Shown: one piece after another, positions 24,101 through 32,506 of the stretch
Layout of the letters: every line of letters begins with the position of its first letter
Position numbering within the stretch: position 1 is the stretch's first letter
From: Castanea sativa
Taxonomy: Eukaryota > Streptophyta > Magnoliopsida > Fagales > Fagaceae
NCBI RefSeq assembly: GCF_040712315.1
Contig: NC_134015.1
Span: forward strand, 16,989,614-17,053,613
Reading direction: 5' to 3'
DNA: 64,000 bases
Made by a program: the position numbers and the translations under genes
The notes under the pieces: model-generated
What the model saw: only the letters and a program-made list of their open reading frames with translations
Databases searched by the model: none
What the model was told of the DNA's origin: nothing

Positions 24101-26073
24101 TCATGGGAAGGTTTCCCGTGGATTATTGGGTATTGGAAAAGTTGTTAGAAAATATCAATGAAAAAATAATTTTACAAGATGATGAATATCTTGTTAACAT
24201 TGACTTAGATAAAGTTGATTAGGCAAGACAATGAAAAAATTATTATTTTGGCTCATATATCATGTATTATCACTTCTGGTTTTAATCAATTGGAATATGT
24301 ATGTTATAAATAATTTTAATTTGATTTATTTAGTTAGTTTTGGTAAATATTATTACATAATTAATTTTTGAATTGGTTATTAGTTGAATATTTTATGAAT
24401 TTATAATGAATATACCTTTCATATATGTATATCTATAATATTTTTTATAATTTTATTAAGTATTTGTGTATCTTATGACACATGATATACAAAAAATCAA
24501 AAATTGATTCACGGTACGATTCACATTTTGATAACTATGGGTATTAGTCAGTATTTAGAGTGAAATTAGAACTTTCTCAATTTTTGTTATTTTTATCGAT
24601 TTTGAGTTTCGAATGGGTGAAATTATGATTTGAGAGTATTTTGAAGCAACAAGCCCTCCCTAGTCTCTTTGTTTTTTTTTTTTTAACAAATTGGAGAGTT
24701 TTAAATTACTTTAGAGGTTTCAAGGTTATTTTGGTCATGGTATAAGTTTGGGGGTATTTTGGTCATTTTGATGAGGCTAGTGGTATTTTAATCATTTCAA
24801 ATATTTTAAAGGAATTTATGTCATTTTAAAAATTTTAAGAGGCATTTTGGAGGATTTGATAAAAAAAAAAATCATATTATATCAAAATTATTTTGGCCAC
24901 ATATTAGTGACGATAATCTTTGTTGTCACTAAAAGATCTCTAATAGCGACGACCTAATTCGTTGCTAATATATAATCTGCTTCCCTCCATTAATTCCCTC
25001 CACTTTTTGAGAGTTAAAATTTTTCCCTCCAATATATTTTGGTAGATATATTTGCGACAACATGTTGTATCATTGCTAAAATGCGACTATCAGAGACGAC
25101 AAATTATATCGTCGCTAATAGCCTTCTATTAGCGATGACCAATGTGTCATCGCTGATAAAGAGAGCATATATATAATATATTTACTATATATTTTTGGCC
25201 ACATATCAGCAACGACACACAAGGTCATCACTAAAGTTGATTATTAGTGACGATAGATGTTGTCGTTAAAATAAATCTTATTTTAGCGACACAAATGTTG
25301 TCACTATAAAATTTATTGTCGTCGCTAAAAGTTTCCTTCCATTTTATAAAAGCAAATAAAATTCCCTCCATGATGTTAGCGACGACTTATTAGCGACTAC
25401 CTTAGCATCGTCGCTACCATGCACTTATTAGCGATGACCATATATTATCGTCGCTAATGTGTGCCTAATAGTGACGACTTTTTGGTCGTCACTAAAACAT
25501 TGGTCGCAAAAGGCCAAAATTCTTGTAGTGAACACAACTCCAAAAGACAACACATCTCCAAAAGACAATCCTGGAAGAGACAACACTACTCCAAAAGACA
25601 ACACATCTCCAAAAGACAATCCTGGAGGAGACACACCTATAGCCAAATTCAATATAACGGCAATGACAATATTTACAACTGTCACCTTCGCAGCAGCTTT
25701 TCAAGTTCCTGGTGGATACGAGGACTCGGGCTTGGCAGTTTTACGCAAAAACAAACACTTTCGAACCTTTATGATATTTGATTGTTTGGCCTTTGGTACC
25801 TCAGCGGCGGTAATGTGCATCCACTTTGCATTTACAATTTTTCCAGAAGTAAAATATCCTCGCCTCTCCCGGTATGCAGAAATGCTACAAGTGCCGTTAG
25901 TTGAATTCTCCATATTTTGGATGATAGTAGCCTTTTATGGGGGTGTACAAGCAGTCTTGGATGAGAATGACCCTTCAAACCTTGCTTCTTGGGTTACGCT
26001 TTATTTAGTGATTTCCATTTTGGTCCCCTTGTTTTTTATTTTTTGTTGTACAATGTATACAGTTAAGTTTTAG
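6142..26073 (+). CDS. Ankyrin-repeat/PGG membrane protein (ACD6-like), gene 1, split by a CACTA transposon
   Basis: Four-exon gene: 6142-6712, 7367-7507, 13545-14074 and exon 4, interrupted as 17120-17317 plus 25534-26073. Introns follow GT-AG and phases are 1, 1, 0, as in the intact paralogue at 36-40 kb. Ignoring the transposon and one target-site copy, the exons sum to 1980 nt (659 aa), close to the paralogue's 658 aa. Ankyrin repeats (GNSVLHVAAK, GNTALHIAASLGH, NTALHEAIRNDH, ESPLFLAVDRGF; then GWIPLHYAAYLG, GMSALHISAKKGH, RTALHVAVETGN, GNTPLHLAAINGR) fill residues 35-400. A charged linker leads to the PGG domain (TVTFAAAFQVPGG, about residue 540) with four predicted membrane spans. Family members such as ACD6 and ITN1 act in plant defence, salicylic-acid signalling or stress at membranes; the specific role here is unknown. 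As it stands, an unspliced exon 4 reaches a stop at 17339-17341 inside the transposon and would lose the PGG domain. Confidence 0.85.
7367..7507 (+). CDS. Gene 1 exon 2 (spacer between ankyrin blocks)
   Basis: Acceptor TTTTGACAG at 7366 and donor ACAG|GTAATT at 7508. The 141-nt exon keeps frame (phase 1 to phase 1) and encodes about 47 residues, rich in hydrophobic and aromatic residues (ALLWLIKQICWIIFESRKLF). It is not an ankyrin repeat and hardly resembles exon 2 of the paralogue at 37247. It is present unchanged in length in the duplicated copy at 56835-56975. Confidence 0.75.
7654..8777 (+). mobile_element. Solo LTR (family A) in intron 2 of gene 1, TSD AGGTA
   Basis: Begins TGTTAAGTTATGG and ends GAGCTTTCA; AGGTA at 7649-7653 and 8778-8782. 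Carries an (AT)n tract (7993-8073) and the same 3' end phrase GGGGTCTAAACAA as family A. Present at the same site in copy B (57108-58204), so it predates the duplication. A dyad GTGAGTCACTTCGTGACTCA lies near 7896-7915. Confidence 0.9.
7993..8073. repeat. (AT)n microsatellite within LTR
   Basis: About 80 nt of TA repeats with two TGTA interruptions near the start. Length differs from the copy B counterpart (57457-57490), as expected of a microsatellite. Confidence 0.95.
8947..9817 (+). mobile_element. Solo LTR (family B) in intron 2 of gene 1, TSD TCATA
   Basis: Begins TGTTAGGTTCTAAA and ends AACAAAACAAACA; TCATA at 8942-8946 and 9818-9822. The same insertion is found in copy B (58374-59228). 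No internal domain remains. Confidence 0.85.
10018..10079. repeat. (ATT)n microsatellite
   Basis: About 60 nt of ATT/ACT repeats. In copy B the orthologous tract (59426-59456) is the insertion site of the minus-strand LTR element. Confidence 0.95.
10081..13544 (+). other. Distal part of gene 1 intron 2: decayed repeats, no gene
   Basis: No credible ORF. A short (G)n/(GA)n tract near 10436-10460 is followed by TTGAGGGGGACTATTAGAATA at 10553-10573, which resembles a copia polypurine tract joined to an LTR start (weak). 11160-11960 holds a C/A-rich segment flanked by GAGCATT-type MITE-like sequence. 12060-12210 resembles a small MITE (TGTTTGAAAGAGTAGTTT to ACTACCAAACGGGCC), with a relic at about 32944-33042. 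An (AAT)n tract lies at 12607-12632. Confidence 0.5.
13545..14074 (+). CDS. Gene 1 exon 3 (second ankyrin block)
   Basis: Acceptor CTTTTCAG at 13544 and donor AAAG|GTAAGT at 14075. It encodes about 177 residues, with ankyrin repeats GWIPLHYAAYLGN, GMSALHISAKKGH, GRTALHVAVETGN and GNTPLHLAAINGR, ending in the DIIQLDN segment that normally precedes the linker to PGG. It lies 6 kb downstream of exon 2 because intron 2 has taken up solo LTRs and other repeats. Confidence 0.85.
14241..14279. repeat. Poly-T tract
   Basis: About 39 consecutive T in intron 3 of gene 1, close to an A-rich tract (14289-14304). A retroposon tail on the minus strand is possible, but no body is recognised. Confidence 0.7.
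14751..14840. repeat. (GA)n microsatellite
   Basis: About 45 GA units. Its counterpart in the partial duplicate is shorter (26761-26809). Confidence 0.95.
15105..15149. repeat. (CT)n microsatellite inside the hAT element
   Basis: About 22 CT units between the hAT element's left part and its TGTTTGTG-rich middle. Confidence 0.9.
15260..15690. repeat. GTTTGTGTTT minisatellite-like array inside the hAT element
   Basis: Degenerate units of roughly 75-100 nt each combine TTTGTGTTTGTGATTTTGAAAGG with a following GAAATCTGTGTTTGTG, repeated about five times. Non-coding. Confidence 0.7.
16161..16400 (+). mobile_element. tRNA-derived SINE, 14-bp TSD ATTATTTAACTCGG
   Basis: Body of 240 nt opening with GTGTGGCCTAGTGATAGG (A-box-like) and containing TGTGGTTCAAGTGG (B-box-like) about 45 nt later. 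It is flanked by perfect ATTATTTAACTCGG repeats (16147-16160, 16401-16414). The duplicated intron at about 27124-27138 has one copy only, that is, the empty site. The 3' end is A-rich (AAAAAAGTAT). Confidence 0.88.
17120..17317 (+). CDS. Gene 1 exon 4, first part (linker), cut by CACTA insertion
   Basis: Acceptor CTTGTAG at 17119, in the same phase and with the same start (DVLMSKWNRDNILLSLERVV) as the paralogue (KIIVSNLKRHNVLSSLDTMV). The charged linker runs to NVKDNPGKGN at 17317, where the transposon begins. Read-through continues only eight sense codons into the transposon before a TAG. Confidence 0.8.
17338..17815. repeat. Left subterminal repeat array of the CACTA element
   Basis: Many copies of TTAGCGACGA or its complement, in both orientations and often separated by 10-30 nt, for example CGTCGCTAATGC, GTCGTCGCTAATTTTCG, AGCGATGACGC. 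Likely transposase/TNPA-type binding sites by family analogy. Confidence 0.85.
18363..18563 (-). CDS. Small acidic ORF in the CACTA element, possible transposase C-terminal remnant
   Basis: 66 codons, rich in D/E (SKEEWDTNSNHEEEIYSDDD). CACTA transposases often end in acidic tails of this look and the position and strand would suit a minus-strand transposase, but there is no catalytic motif. It may be chance. Confidence 0.25.
   Translation of the reverse strand: MLHRDDVTTINLGALIVVDDIYLQLDESMFINDDLSKEEWDTNSNHEEEIYSDDDVLSLKSGKRFI
19704..20491 (+). mobile_element. Probable solo copia LTR inside the CACTA element
   Basis: Ends TTTCCCCAACA at 20491, a typical copia LTR end. It holds a TATATACAGTGAG TATA-like region, a GA-rich transcribed-like stretch and GGGTCCAGCCCACACC near the start, as in many plant copia LTRs. 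The left boundary and a target duplication could not be fixed; TGTAAGTG at 19704 is the best guess. Confidence 0.4.
21480..22480. repeat. Inverted minisatellite (AAAATGACCAAAATACCCC / GGTATTTTGGTCATTTTAG)
   Basis: From about 21480 to 22110, units such as TCTAAAATGACCAAAATACCC recur at 25-40-nt spacing more than a dozen times. From about 22125 to 22480 the complement (GTATTTTGGTCATTTTAGAGG) takes over, giving a large imperfect palindrome. Isolated complement units recur at about 23220-23345 and 24690-24850. Non-coding. Confidence 0.85.
22380..24120 (+). repeat. Tandem duplication, period 868 bp, inside the CACTA element
   Basis: The marker TAGCCTTGGGGGCATATGTC occurs at 22491 and 23359. Flanking text (ATCAAGAATAAGAC, GAGAACAAGGATAAC, TCTTCATGGGGCCA, CGGTTGGATTTAGAGAAA) follows collinearly in both units with scattered differences. 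Short ORFs here are not conserved between units. Confidence 0.85.
24895..25505. repeat. Right subterminal repeat array of the CACTA element
   Basis: Repeated GTCGTCGCTAA, TTAGCGACGA and mutated forms in both orientations up to the right TIR, mirroring the left end. Confidence 0.85.
25531..26073 (+). CDS. Gene 1 exon 4, second part (PGG domain), beyond the CACTA insertion
   Basis: Resumes in the same frame directly after the transposon's TIR and AAC duplication. Two in-frame 51-nt repeats (25531-25581, 25582-25632; TTPKDNTSPKDNPG followed by RD or GD) precede the PGG domain. TM1 is around FNITAMTIFTTVTFAAAF, followed by QVPGG. TM2 is around FDCLAFGTSAAVMCIHFAF, TM3 around VEFSIFWMIVAFYGG, TM4 around LYLVISILVPLFFIFCC. 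Stop at 26071-26073. No own promoter or ATG is evident. It is expressed only if the transposon is excised or spliced out, or from a promoter inside the transposon. Confidence 0.8.
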   Translation, partial: NTTPKDNTSPKDNPGRDNTTPKDNTSPKDNPGGDTPIAKFNITAMTIFTTVTFAAAFQVPGGYEDSGLAVLRKNKHFRTFMIFDCLAFGTSAAVMCIHFAFTIFPEVKYPRLSRYAEMLQVPLVEFSIFWMIVAFYGGVQAVLDENDPSNLASWVTLYLVISILVPLFFIFCCTMYTVKF

Positions 26074-26440
26074 ATTGCTGGCTAAATTTTTGGGTCAAAA
26101 CAAACTGCTGCAAGGGTTGTTTTAAATTAGTTTGGTTTGTATTAAAACGAATCAAGATGCAGAATTTCATTAATTAAGCTTGGTAATGATCACTAAAGCA
26201 AAATAAGGCCCTAGTTGGCAAACGCGGCTATAGAGCTGATCTTTGGGCTGCGTTTGGCAAACACGGCTCAAAGCCAGTCTATAGCTGTGTTTTTGCAATT
26301 GCGGCTTAAAAAAACGCTGTCTAAGACCCGCGTGTTTTGTAGTGAATGGTAAGATTTTTGAAATATTAATCTAATAAAAAGTTATTAGGTGGCGTAACAT
26401 TACTTAGAGTTATACTAGATATAGCTTTAACTAACAAAAC
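26074..26440 (+). other. 3' flank of gene 1 with MITE-like GC-rich patch
   Basis: No ORF. 26207-26335 carries GGCCCTAGTTGGCAAACGCGGC and GCGTTTGGCAAACACGGC, the style of hAT-like MITEs, but no target duplication was found. Confidence 0.35.
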
Positions 26441-26758
26441 CTTTTGAACCTAACAAAACTAACTTGAATCACAGAACAAGTTAACATAACACCACACATT
26501 AAACAAGACCACCAACAATAATAGAGGATGCAAAACCGACCCACCAAATCCAAGAATATCCACAAATCTCAAAAAGAAATCAAATAGTGATTGAGAAAAT
26601 CACTCATAATCAAGAAAACACTTAAGAAATAGATAACAAATGGAAAAAAAAAAATCCCTCAAGAATCCAAGAAGACTGAAGAGAAAAACCTACAAAAATC
26701 CTTGGCTTATGATGTTGCTAGGACATGTGTCATGGACGTGCTTCAACACACACCAATC

Positions 26759-26813
<55 letters not shown>

Positions 26814-27458
26814 ATGGGCTACATGCAGCAAATACCAATCGTAATTTTTTAAGAAGAAGAATGAAACACTAGGCTAATTGCTTTCTCTATCAAACACAAC
26901 CCTCCTTCTACTACAACCCCAACCCCAATGTAAGGAAGAAAAGTTTTTTAACTTTTAATTTTTTACTTAAGAGGAAGGATCAAAAAATAAAAACCTGTTT
27001 TTTTTTCTCCTTTTATTTTCGAGTTAGTTGTCTAAAGAAGTTTATATGTTCATTATAATTTTATGAATGTCCAATTAATTTAAGTTACCAATATATATAA
27101 TTTATCACTAATAAAATTGTAACATTATTTAACTCGGTGTGAAATACACTAGACTTTTCTCAAAATCATATATTTGAATAAGAGAATATTATTTATAAAC
27201 TTATAAAAAATTTAATTTTTTAATGCAGAGGCCATATGCATATGTACTTCAATTTTTATATATAAAAAAAAAATTATGACAATTTGTACGTATATTTTCA
27301 ATTTTTGGTTAAATATTTTTGGGTGCCATTGCCCCAATTTGGCTCTGCCATGGAGGGAAGAATACCACATTGTTGAACTCTCAAAGTACTGAGTATATGC
27401 TCAAACAAAAACTTGTAGGATGTATTAATGTCAAAGTGTAATAGAGACTACATTTTAT
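26440..27458 (+). pseudogene. Partial duplicate of gene 1 intron 3 and start of exon 4
   Basis: Matches 14480-17160 in the same order: GATGCAAAACCGACCCACC motif, (GA)n tract, CTACATGCAGCAAATACC, TTATTTAACTCGGTGTGAA and the splice acceptor ACTTGTAG. About 36 nt of exon 4-like sequence follow (from 27419) before homology ends. It lacks the hAT element and the SINE found in the 14-17 kb copy, so it preserves their empty sites. It lies just after gene 1 and cannot encode a protein by itself. Confidence 0.75.
26761..26809. repeat. (GA)n microsatellite
   Basis: About 24 GA units, counterpart of 14751-14840 in the partial duplicate. Confidence 0.95.
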
Positions 27459-27571
27459 TTTATTTTCAAGTTTGATCAATGAACATATTTGATTAGTATG
27501 TTTTTGTATGTGTTTTTCTTATTTTGAAGTTTCAGTCATTGGAGTCTAGAAACCCACATATATATATATAT

Positions 27572-28672
27572 TGTAAAGTTGAATTTATTCAACCATGTGT
27601 TAGCTTTATTTCATGCCAAATTTGTTTGTAATTTAGCATTTAGAAACCATGTATATAGGTGGGAATAAGGGTTATGTATGAGAGAGTGTGAAGAATTGAT
27701 CAAGAGTGTGCATCAAAGAGGCAACTCGCTACTAGAGTCGCGATTGACTCGCGACTGGCCACCCGCCAGAATCAAGCACACATGTGGAGCATGCAGAAAG
27801 TTGAAAGGTTAGGACAGCTGAATCACTACAGGACAAAAAGTACAGTCTAACCATTTTGTTTTCTGGCGACTAGAACTCGCAACTCATCCCAGTCGCGAGT
27901 GACTCACCAGAACACCCTATTTTGCTAAAAACTGACTTTTCACATTACATCTCATACTCTACTATAAATACCTTTATACCCACTAAATGTAGGTGTGTCT
28001 ATTGAGAAAAAAACCCTAATAGAGGTTTCTACAACACACCCACCTCATTAGAGAGAGAGCTACTCATTCTTAGAGAGAAATCTTTGTAGTCTCTTCTCCT
28101 TCTCTCTCCCATTGTTATATCCATTAAGAGGAGATTTGTATCCAAACACTATCCACACCCATTCAAAATGTTGAGAGTGTTTTTGGAGCTTTGGGAAGCA
28201 TTGGAAGATGACAAGGATGGCGGGTGCAATATGAAGCTTATTGCGGGATCCGGTAAGCTAAAAAAGACAAGATTAGACTTAATCCTGTTGGAGCAAAAAG
28301 CTTGGAGGGTTTAGGTGCATTGGGTAGATTAGGCTTGGAGGTCAATTGCTATTCATGTATCTCAACTGATTTTCTAGTGGATCATTTTACCGCTTGGAGG
28401 GCGGCAGAGAGGTTTTTCGCTGAGTTTTTTGGTTTCCTCTTCGATAACACATGCTAGTGTTATCCTTGTGTTTGCATCTCTCTTCCCTTACTCTTTAACC
28501 ATTAATTGTTACTATGTTTGTGATTAATTATGTGTTAAAGTAGTTTGCCAAATTGGGTATTGCTTATATTTATCATTCCACACATTTATTGTCTGAATAT
28601 AAGCTTTGTTGGTATTTTTGAAATTAGGGGTCTAAACATTCACAGTGTTTTTACACATTAAGTGAACTTTCA
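27572..28672 (+). mobile_element. Solo LTR (family A), near-TSD TATAT/TATCT
   Basis: Begins TGTAAAGTTGAATT and ends GTGAACTTTCA, 1101 bp. It shares with the other family A LTRs the order of CG-rich tracts (GCAACTCGCTACTAGAGTCGCG), the GAGAGAGAGCTACTC block, CTTGGAGGGCGGCAGAG and GGGGTCTAAACA. It sits between AT repeats, so the target duplication is weak evidence. Confidence 0.85.
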
Positions 28673-28674
28673 TA

Positions 28675-28676
<2 letters not shown>

Positions 28677-28742
<66 letters not shown>
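28677..28742. repeat. (AT)n microsatellite
   Basis: About 33 TA units directly after the solo LTR. Confidence 0.95.
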
Positions 28743-28745
<3 letters not shown>

Positions 28746-29162
28746 AGAACATGGAAAATTGTGAGATCTTAAAATCTTATGCAGCAAAATATTATAACAT
28801 CTATAAAAATTTAATATTTTATAATTAAAGATATGTTCCTCCTTGTACTTCTTTCATACTATTTTAAGTCACTTGATCATGGCACTAAGAGGAATTTTTC
28901 CTTTCCTTTTTTATACTTTTAATTCCTTTTATTATATACGTTACTTGGTTCTTTCATGTACTTCTTCGTTACTAAATTGTTGTCTATATATAATCCCATA
29001 AAAAATAAAAAATAAACCTGTTGTCTATAAAATTGAATGCTTTCCTTAAATAATTTACGGATAATACCAAAAGTGTGGGGACACCAACAGGGGCAAGCTT
29101 CTATTACTAAATCATATCTTATTTAAGAGTGAGCTCTCATATATATATATATATATATATAT

Positions 29163-30454
29163 AGATGGGTCTAAGTTACACCTAGTGTAACTTTAAAGAA
29201 TTATACATTTTCAAAACCATTGGATTTAAATAGATTCAACGGTAAAAAAAAGACACTTACTAATGCTAATATTTTGATTAGGATCTCATTTATTAACCCT
29301 TATTTATGACATTCTATACCTATCTCTAAACCTAAAAAAATATATATGTTTCTCTCTCTCCTCCTCTATCACTCTTCCACCTCCACGGCTAGGACATTAT
29401 CATGTCTTCTTTTGTCCAAAAATAGGACGATCTAAAATCCAGCAAGGTGTCCAGCCCATCTATCCTCATACTGAAATTTTTTCTATCCTATTCTTGAGGC
29501 TAGACAACTTGTTAATTAAGAGGGAAAACAAATGCTTTCCAGTGCTCAAGCCTTCAAGAATCTATAAAAGGGTTGGCTGACATTTATTTCATCACCTAAA
29601 CGTGCACTAAGTGTCACGTCCACGTATGGCATCCAGCGTTTTTGCCTTTTTTTTTTTTTACCAGCGTCTCTTGCACTGTTCATAGGACATGAACAGTGCA
29701 TTAAGGCAAGTAAACAGTGTTTTCTTATATGAACAGTAATCCAAAAATTATTTTTTTTTAAATTTTTTTCAGTAATAAGTTTTCAGTTTTCAATTTTCAG
29801 CAAAAAAAGCGACATCCAAACACACACTTAATCAATGTGACGCTTGTCCTAGCGTTGTTGTTATCAGCTTCACAGCTTGCCTTCATTTCTATCTTGTAAA
29901 TTTTTTTGGAAGGAAAGGAACTAAAAAGAACTAAATCATGTACATATTAATATACCATAGTCCTAACAAAGTTCACAAAAGATAAAACGAAGCTCAATTC
30001 CAAACAAATAAATAATAGTTACCATTTCAATTCCTCCATCTCGAAAGTAGCTTAACAACGCTATTTGACATTACATTACCCATTGAACATAAAAGCATAA
30101 CAGTAAAAATTGTACAGGTCATAGACAATGTCATAACTCATAATGCAGGACCAAATAATTTACAATTTGACCACTGCTTCTTTTGCTTCCGGCAACTTGG
30201 CCGTGGAGGTGGAATCCTATGGTAGTGGAGGTGGAAGAGTGATGGAGGAGAAAGAGAGAGCAAACAGAATTGTGCAATGGAGGAGAGAGAGAGAGAGAGA
30301 GAGAGAAAATAAGGGATAATAAATGATATCTTTATCAGAATATTAGCATTAATTGGTATCTTTTTTTAATTTGACTGTTGGATCTACTTAAATCCAATAG
30401 TTTAGAAGATGTGTAACTCTAAAGAGTTATACTAAATGTTACTTGAACCCATCT
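29163..30454. mobile_element. DNA transposon with long inverted repeats inserted in (TA)n
   Basis: Left end AGATGGGTCTAAGTTACACC and right end CTTGAACCCATCT form imperfect inverted repeats that extend some 80-90 nt (both include TTGGATTTAAATAGATTCAAC-type text). Both ends abut TA repeats. The related flank copy at 31.4-31.5 kb lacks it. The interior (29580-29830) has a MITE-like part with GCACTGTTCAT...ATGAACAGTGC. No ORF. Possibly Mutator-like by its long TIRs. Confidence 0.65.
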
Positions 30455-30529
30455 AATATATATATATATATATTGTTAATTCAGCAAAAACAAAACAAAG
30501 CAAAAGACAAAAATACTCTTAAGGGTGGA

Positions 30530-30909
30530 AAAATCAATCCAAACTCATTTGCCCACCCGCTTAAGTAACCCAAATCCACCCAATTATTAATTGGTTTAAA
30601 TAGGTATTAACCCAATCAAACCCAATTAACATTAATGTTTATTGGGTTTTAACTAGGTACCCAATTAAACCTAGTTATTACGTTTCTACAAATCATCAAC
30701 TCTAAAGGATTTAGGAGTACTTTGGTCATTTTCAAATTTCAAGGGCATTTTGGTAACTTTGATTATTGGGTAATTGTGCGAGTTGGGGTTTACTCATAAT
30801 AATTGAGTTGGGTTGGGTTTGGTTTAAAAGTATTTAGTTAAATGGACAATAATTGCGTAAATAAATTTTATATACCAAACTTAATTATACCCACTCATTT
30901 GACACCCCT
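30530..30909. mobile_element. Possible non-autonomous hAT-like element
   Basis: GGGTGGAAAAATCAATCC at the left and TCATTTGACACCCCTA at the right roughly mirror each other. The sister flank copy near 31575 reads CTCTTAGAAAAATG without it. Target duplication not clear. Confidence 0.4.
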
Positions 30910-32424
30910 AAAAAAATGTAACAAGATGTTCATAGAGGACCTAGCGGCTAGCGGCACTTTTATTTTTATAAAGTAAAAGCAGTAGAGGGCCTAACAATAC
31001 TTTATGATTCACTTTTCTATATGTATAATGAAATTTATATTCAATTAATACACACATAAATATATATAAGAACGTGTAAAATTGTGAAATCTTAAAAATT
31101 TATGTAGCAAAATAGTATAATGTCAATCAAAAGTTAATACTTTATATTTATTAATTATAGATATGTTCCTCCTTGTACTTCATTAATTCATACTATTTTA
31201 AGTCACTTGATCATGACACTAAGAATAATTTTTCCTTTCGTTTTTATTACTATTAATTAATTCCTTTATTATATACCTTACTTGGTTCTTTCATGTACTT
31301 CTTTGTTACTAAACTGTTGTCTATAATCCCATAATAAAAACAAAAAAACAAAAACAAAAATAAAACTGTTGTCCATAAAAGGGACACGGAGCAAGCTTCT
31401 GTTACTAAATCATATCATATTTAAGTAACAGCTCTCGTTCTTTTATTTATTTTTTCTTTTGTTTTTTTTGTCTTTGTTTTTTTTTTCTTCAAGTACAGAA
31501 CTTTCAAATGGAGAACCAAAAAAAAAAACCTACTACTAATTCAGCAAAAACAAAACAAAAAGACAAAAAATTACTCTTAGAAAAATGTAACAAGATGTTC
31601 ATAGAGGGCCTAGCGGCTAGCGGTACTTTTCTTTATAAAGTAAAAGCAGTAGTGGGCCTAGCAATTCTCCATGATTAATTGTTCCCAACCCCATCAAATG
31701 TTTAATGCCAAAGATGCGCACTAGGCAATTGGTTACCCACTTTAATTAATTGCCTAAACTACTGATTGACACTCATTTGAAACTGTTCGTACCGCTTTGG
31801 TATATCCCTTAAAAAAAAATTACTCAGTATATAATTCCTTTATTATATTCCTTACTTGAATTCCTTGATATAAGAATTTTTTTTTTCCTTTTTCCTTTTT
31901 TAAACTATTTAGAACACAGTTCCTTTTGGTAGAATAATTCTTAGGTACTCTCGGAGCACAGAAAATAGTGTTTCCTCCTCTCACATTCATGATAAGGTCC
32001 ACTCATTAAGTTCATGGTGAGTTCGATCATAAATGTGTGAGGAGAGAATATCATTTCTCCATACTCTGGAAGTACCTAAGAATTTTTTCTTTTAGTATAT
32101 CCCTTACTTGAATTCCTTGATATAATATGTTCCTAACATTGGACTTCATTCTTACTAATTTAAGTCACTTCTACTTTTTATTTTTGTATATTCATTAGTA
32201 CATATTTGTTTTTGATACATTGATAGTTAGTTGTGCAAGGATTTAAACTCAAGATATATCTGTTGGAATGATCACTAATAAGAAATTTTCATTTTCTTAT
32301 TTAAATTCTTTAATATATTTTTCTTTTATTATATTCCTTACTTGAATTTTTTATATACAAAATTTTCTTTTCCTTTTTTAAAGTCTTTAGAGCATAGTTG
32401 CTTTCGTATATCTCTTACTTTGAC

Positions 32425-32431
<7 letters not shown>

Positions 32432-32500
<69 letters not shown>
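32432..32500. repeat. (AT)n microsatellite
   Basis: About 34 TA units. Confidence 0.95.

Positions 32501-32506
<6 letters not shown>

Larger units (their letters stand above)
17318..25530. mobile_element. CACTA (En/Spm-type) transposon in exon 4 of gene 1, TSD AAC
   Basis: Begins CACTACAAGAAATTTGG and ends CCAAAATTCTTGTAGTG, near-perfect inverted repeats, with AAC on both sides (17315-17317, 25531-25533). 8213 bp. Both subterminal regions are packed with TTAGCGACGAC/GTCGTCGCTAA motifs, the usual binding sites of CACTA accessory proteins. No transposase core is left; only a small acidic minus-strand ORF (18363-18563) might be a remnant. It has gained a probable solo LTR, an inverted minisatellite and an 868-bp tandem duplication. 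Probably non-autonomous. Confidence 0.93.

Noticed and set aside
23803..24222. 139-codon ORF in the CACTA element
   Set aside because: The matching part of the first 868-bp unit is not open in the same frame, so it is unlikely to be coding.
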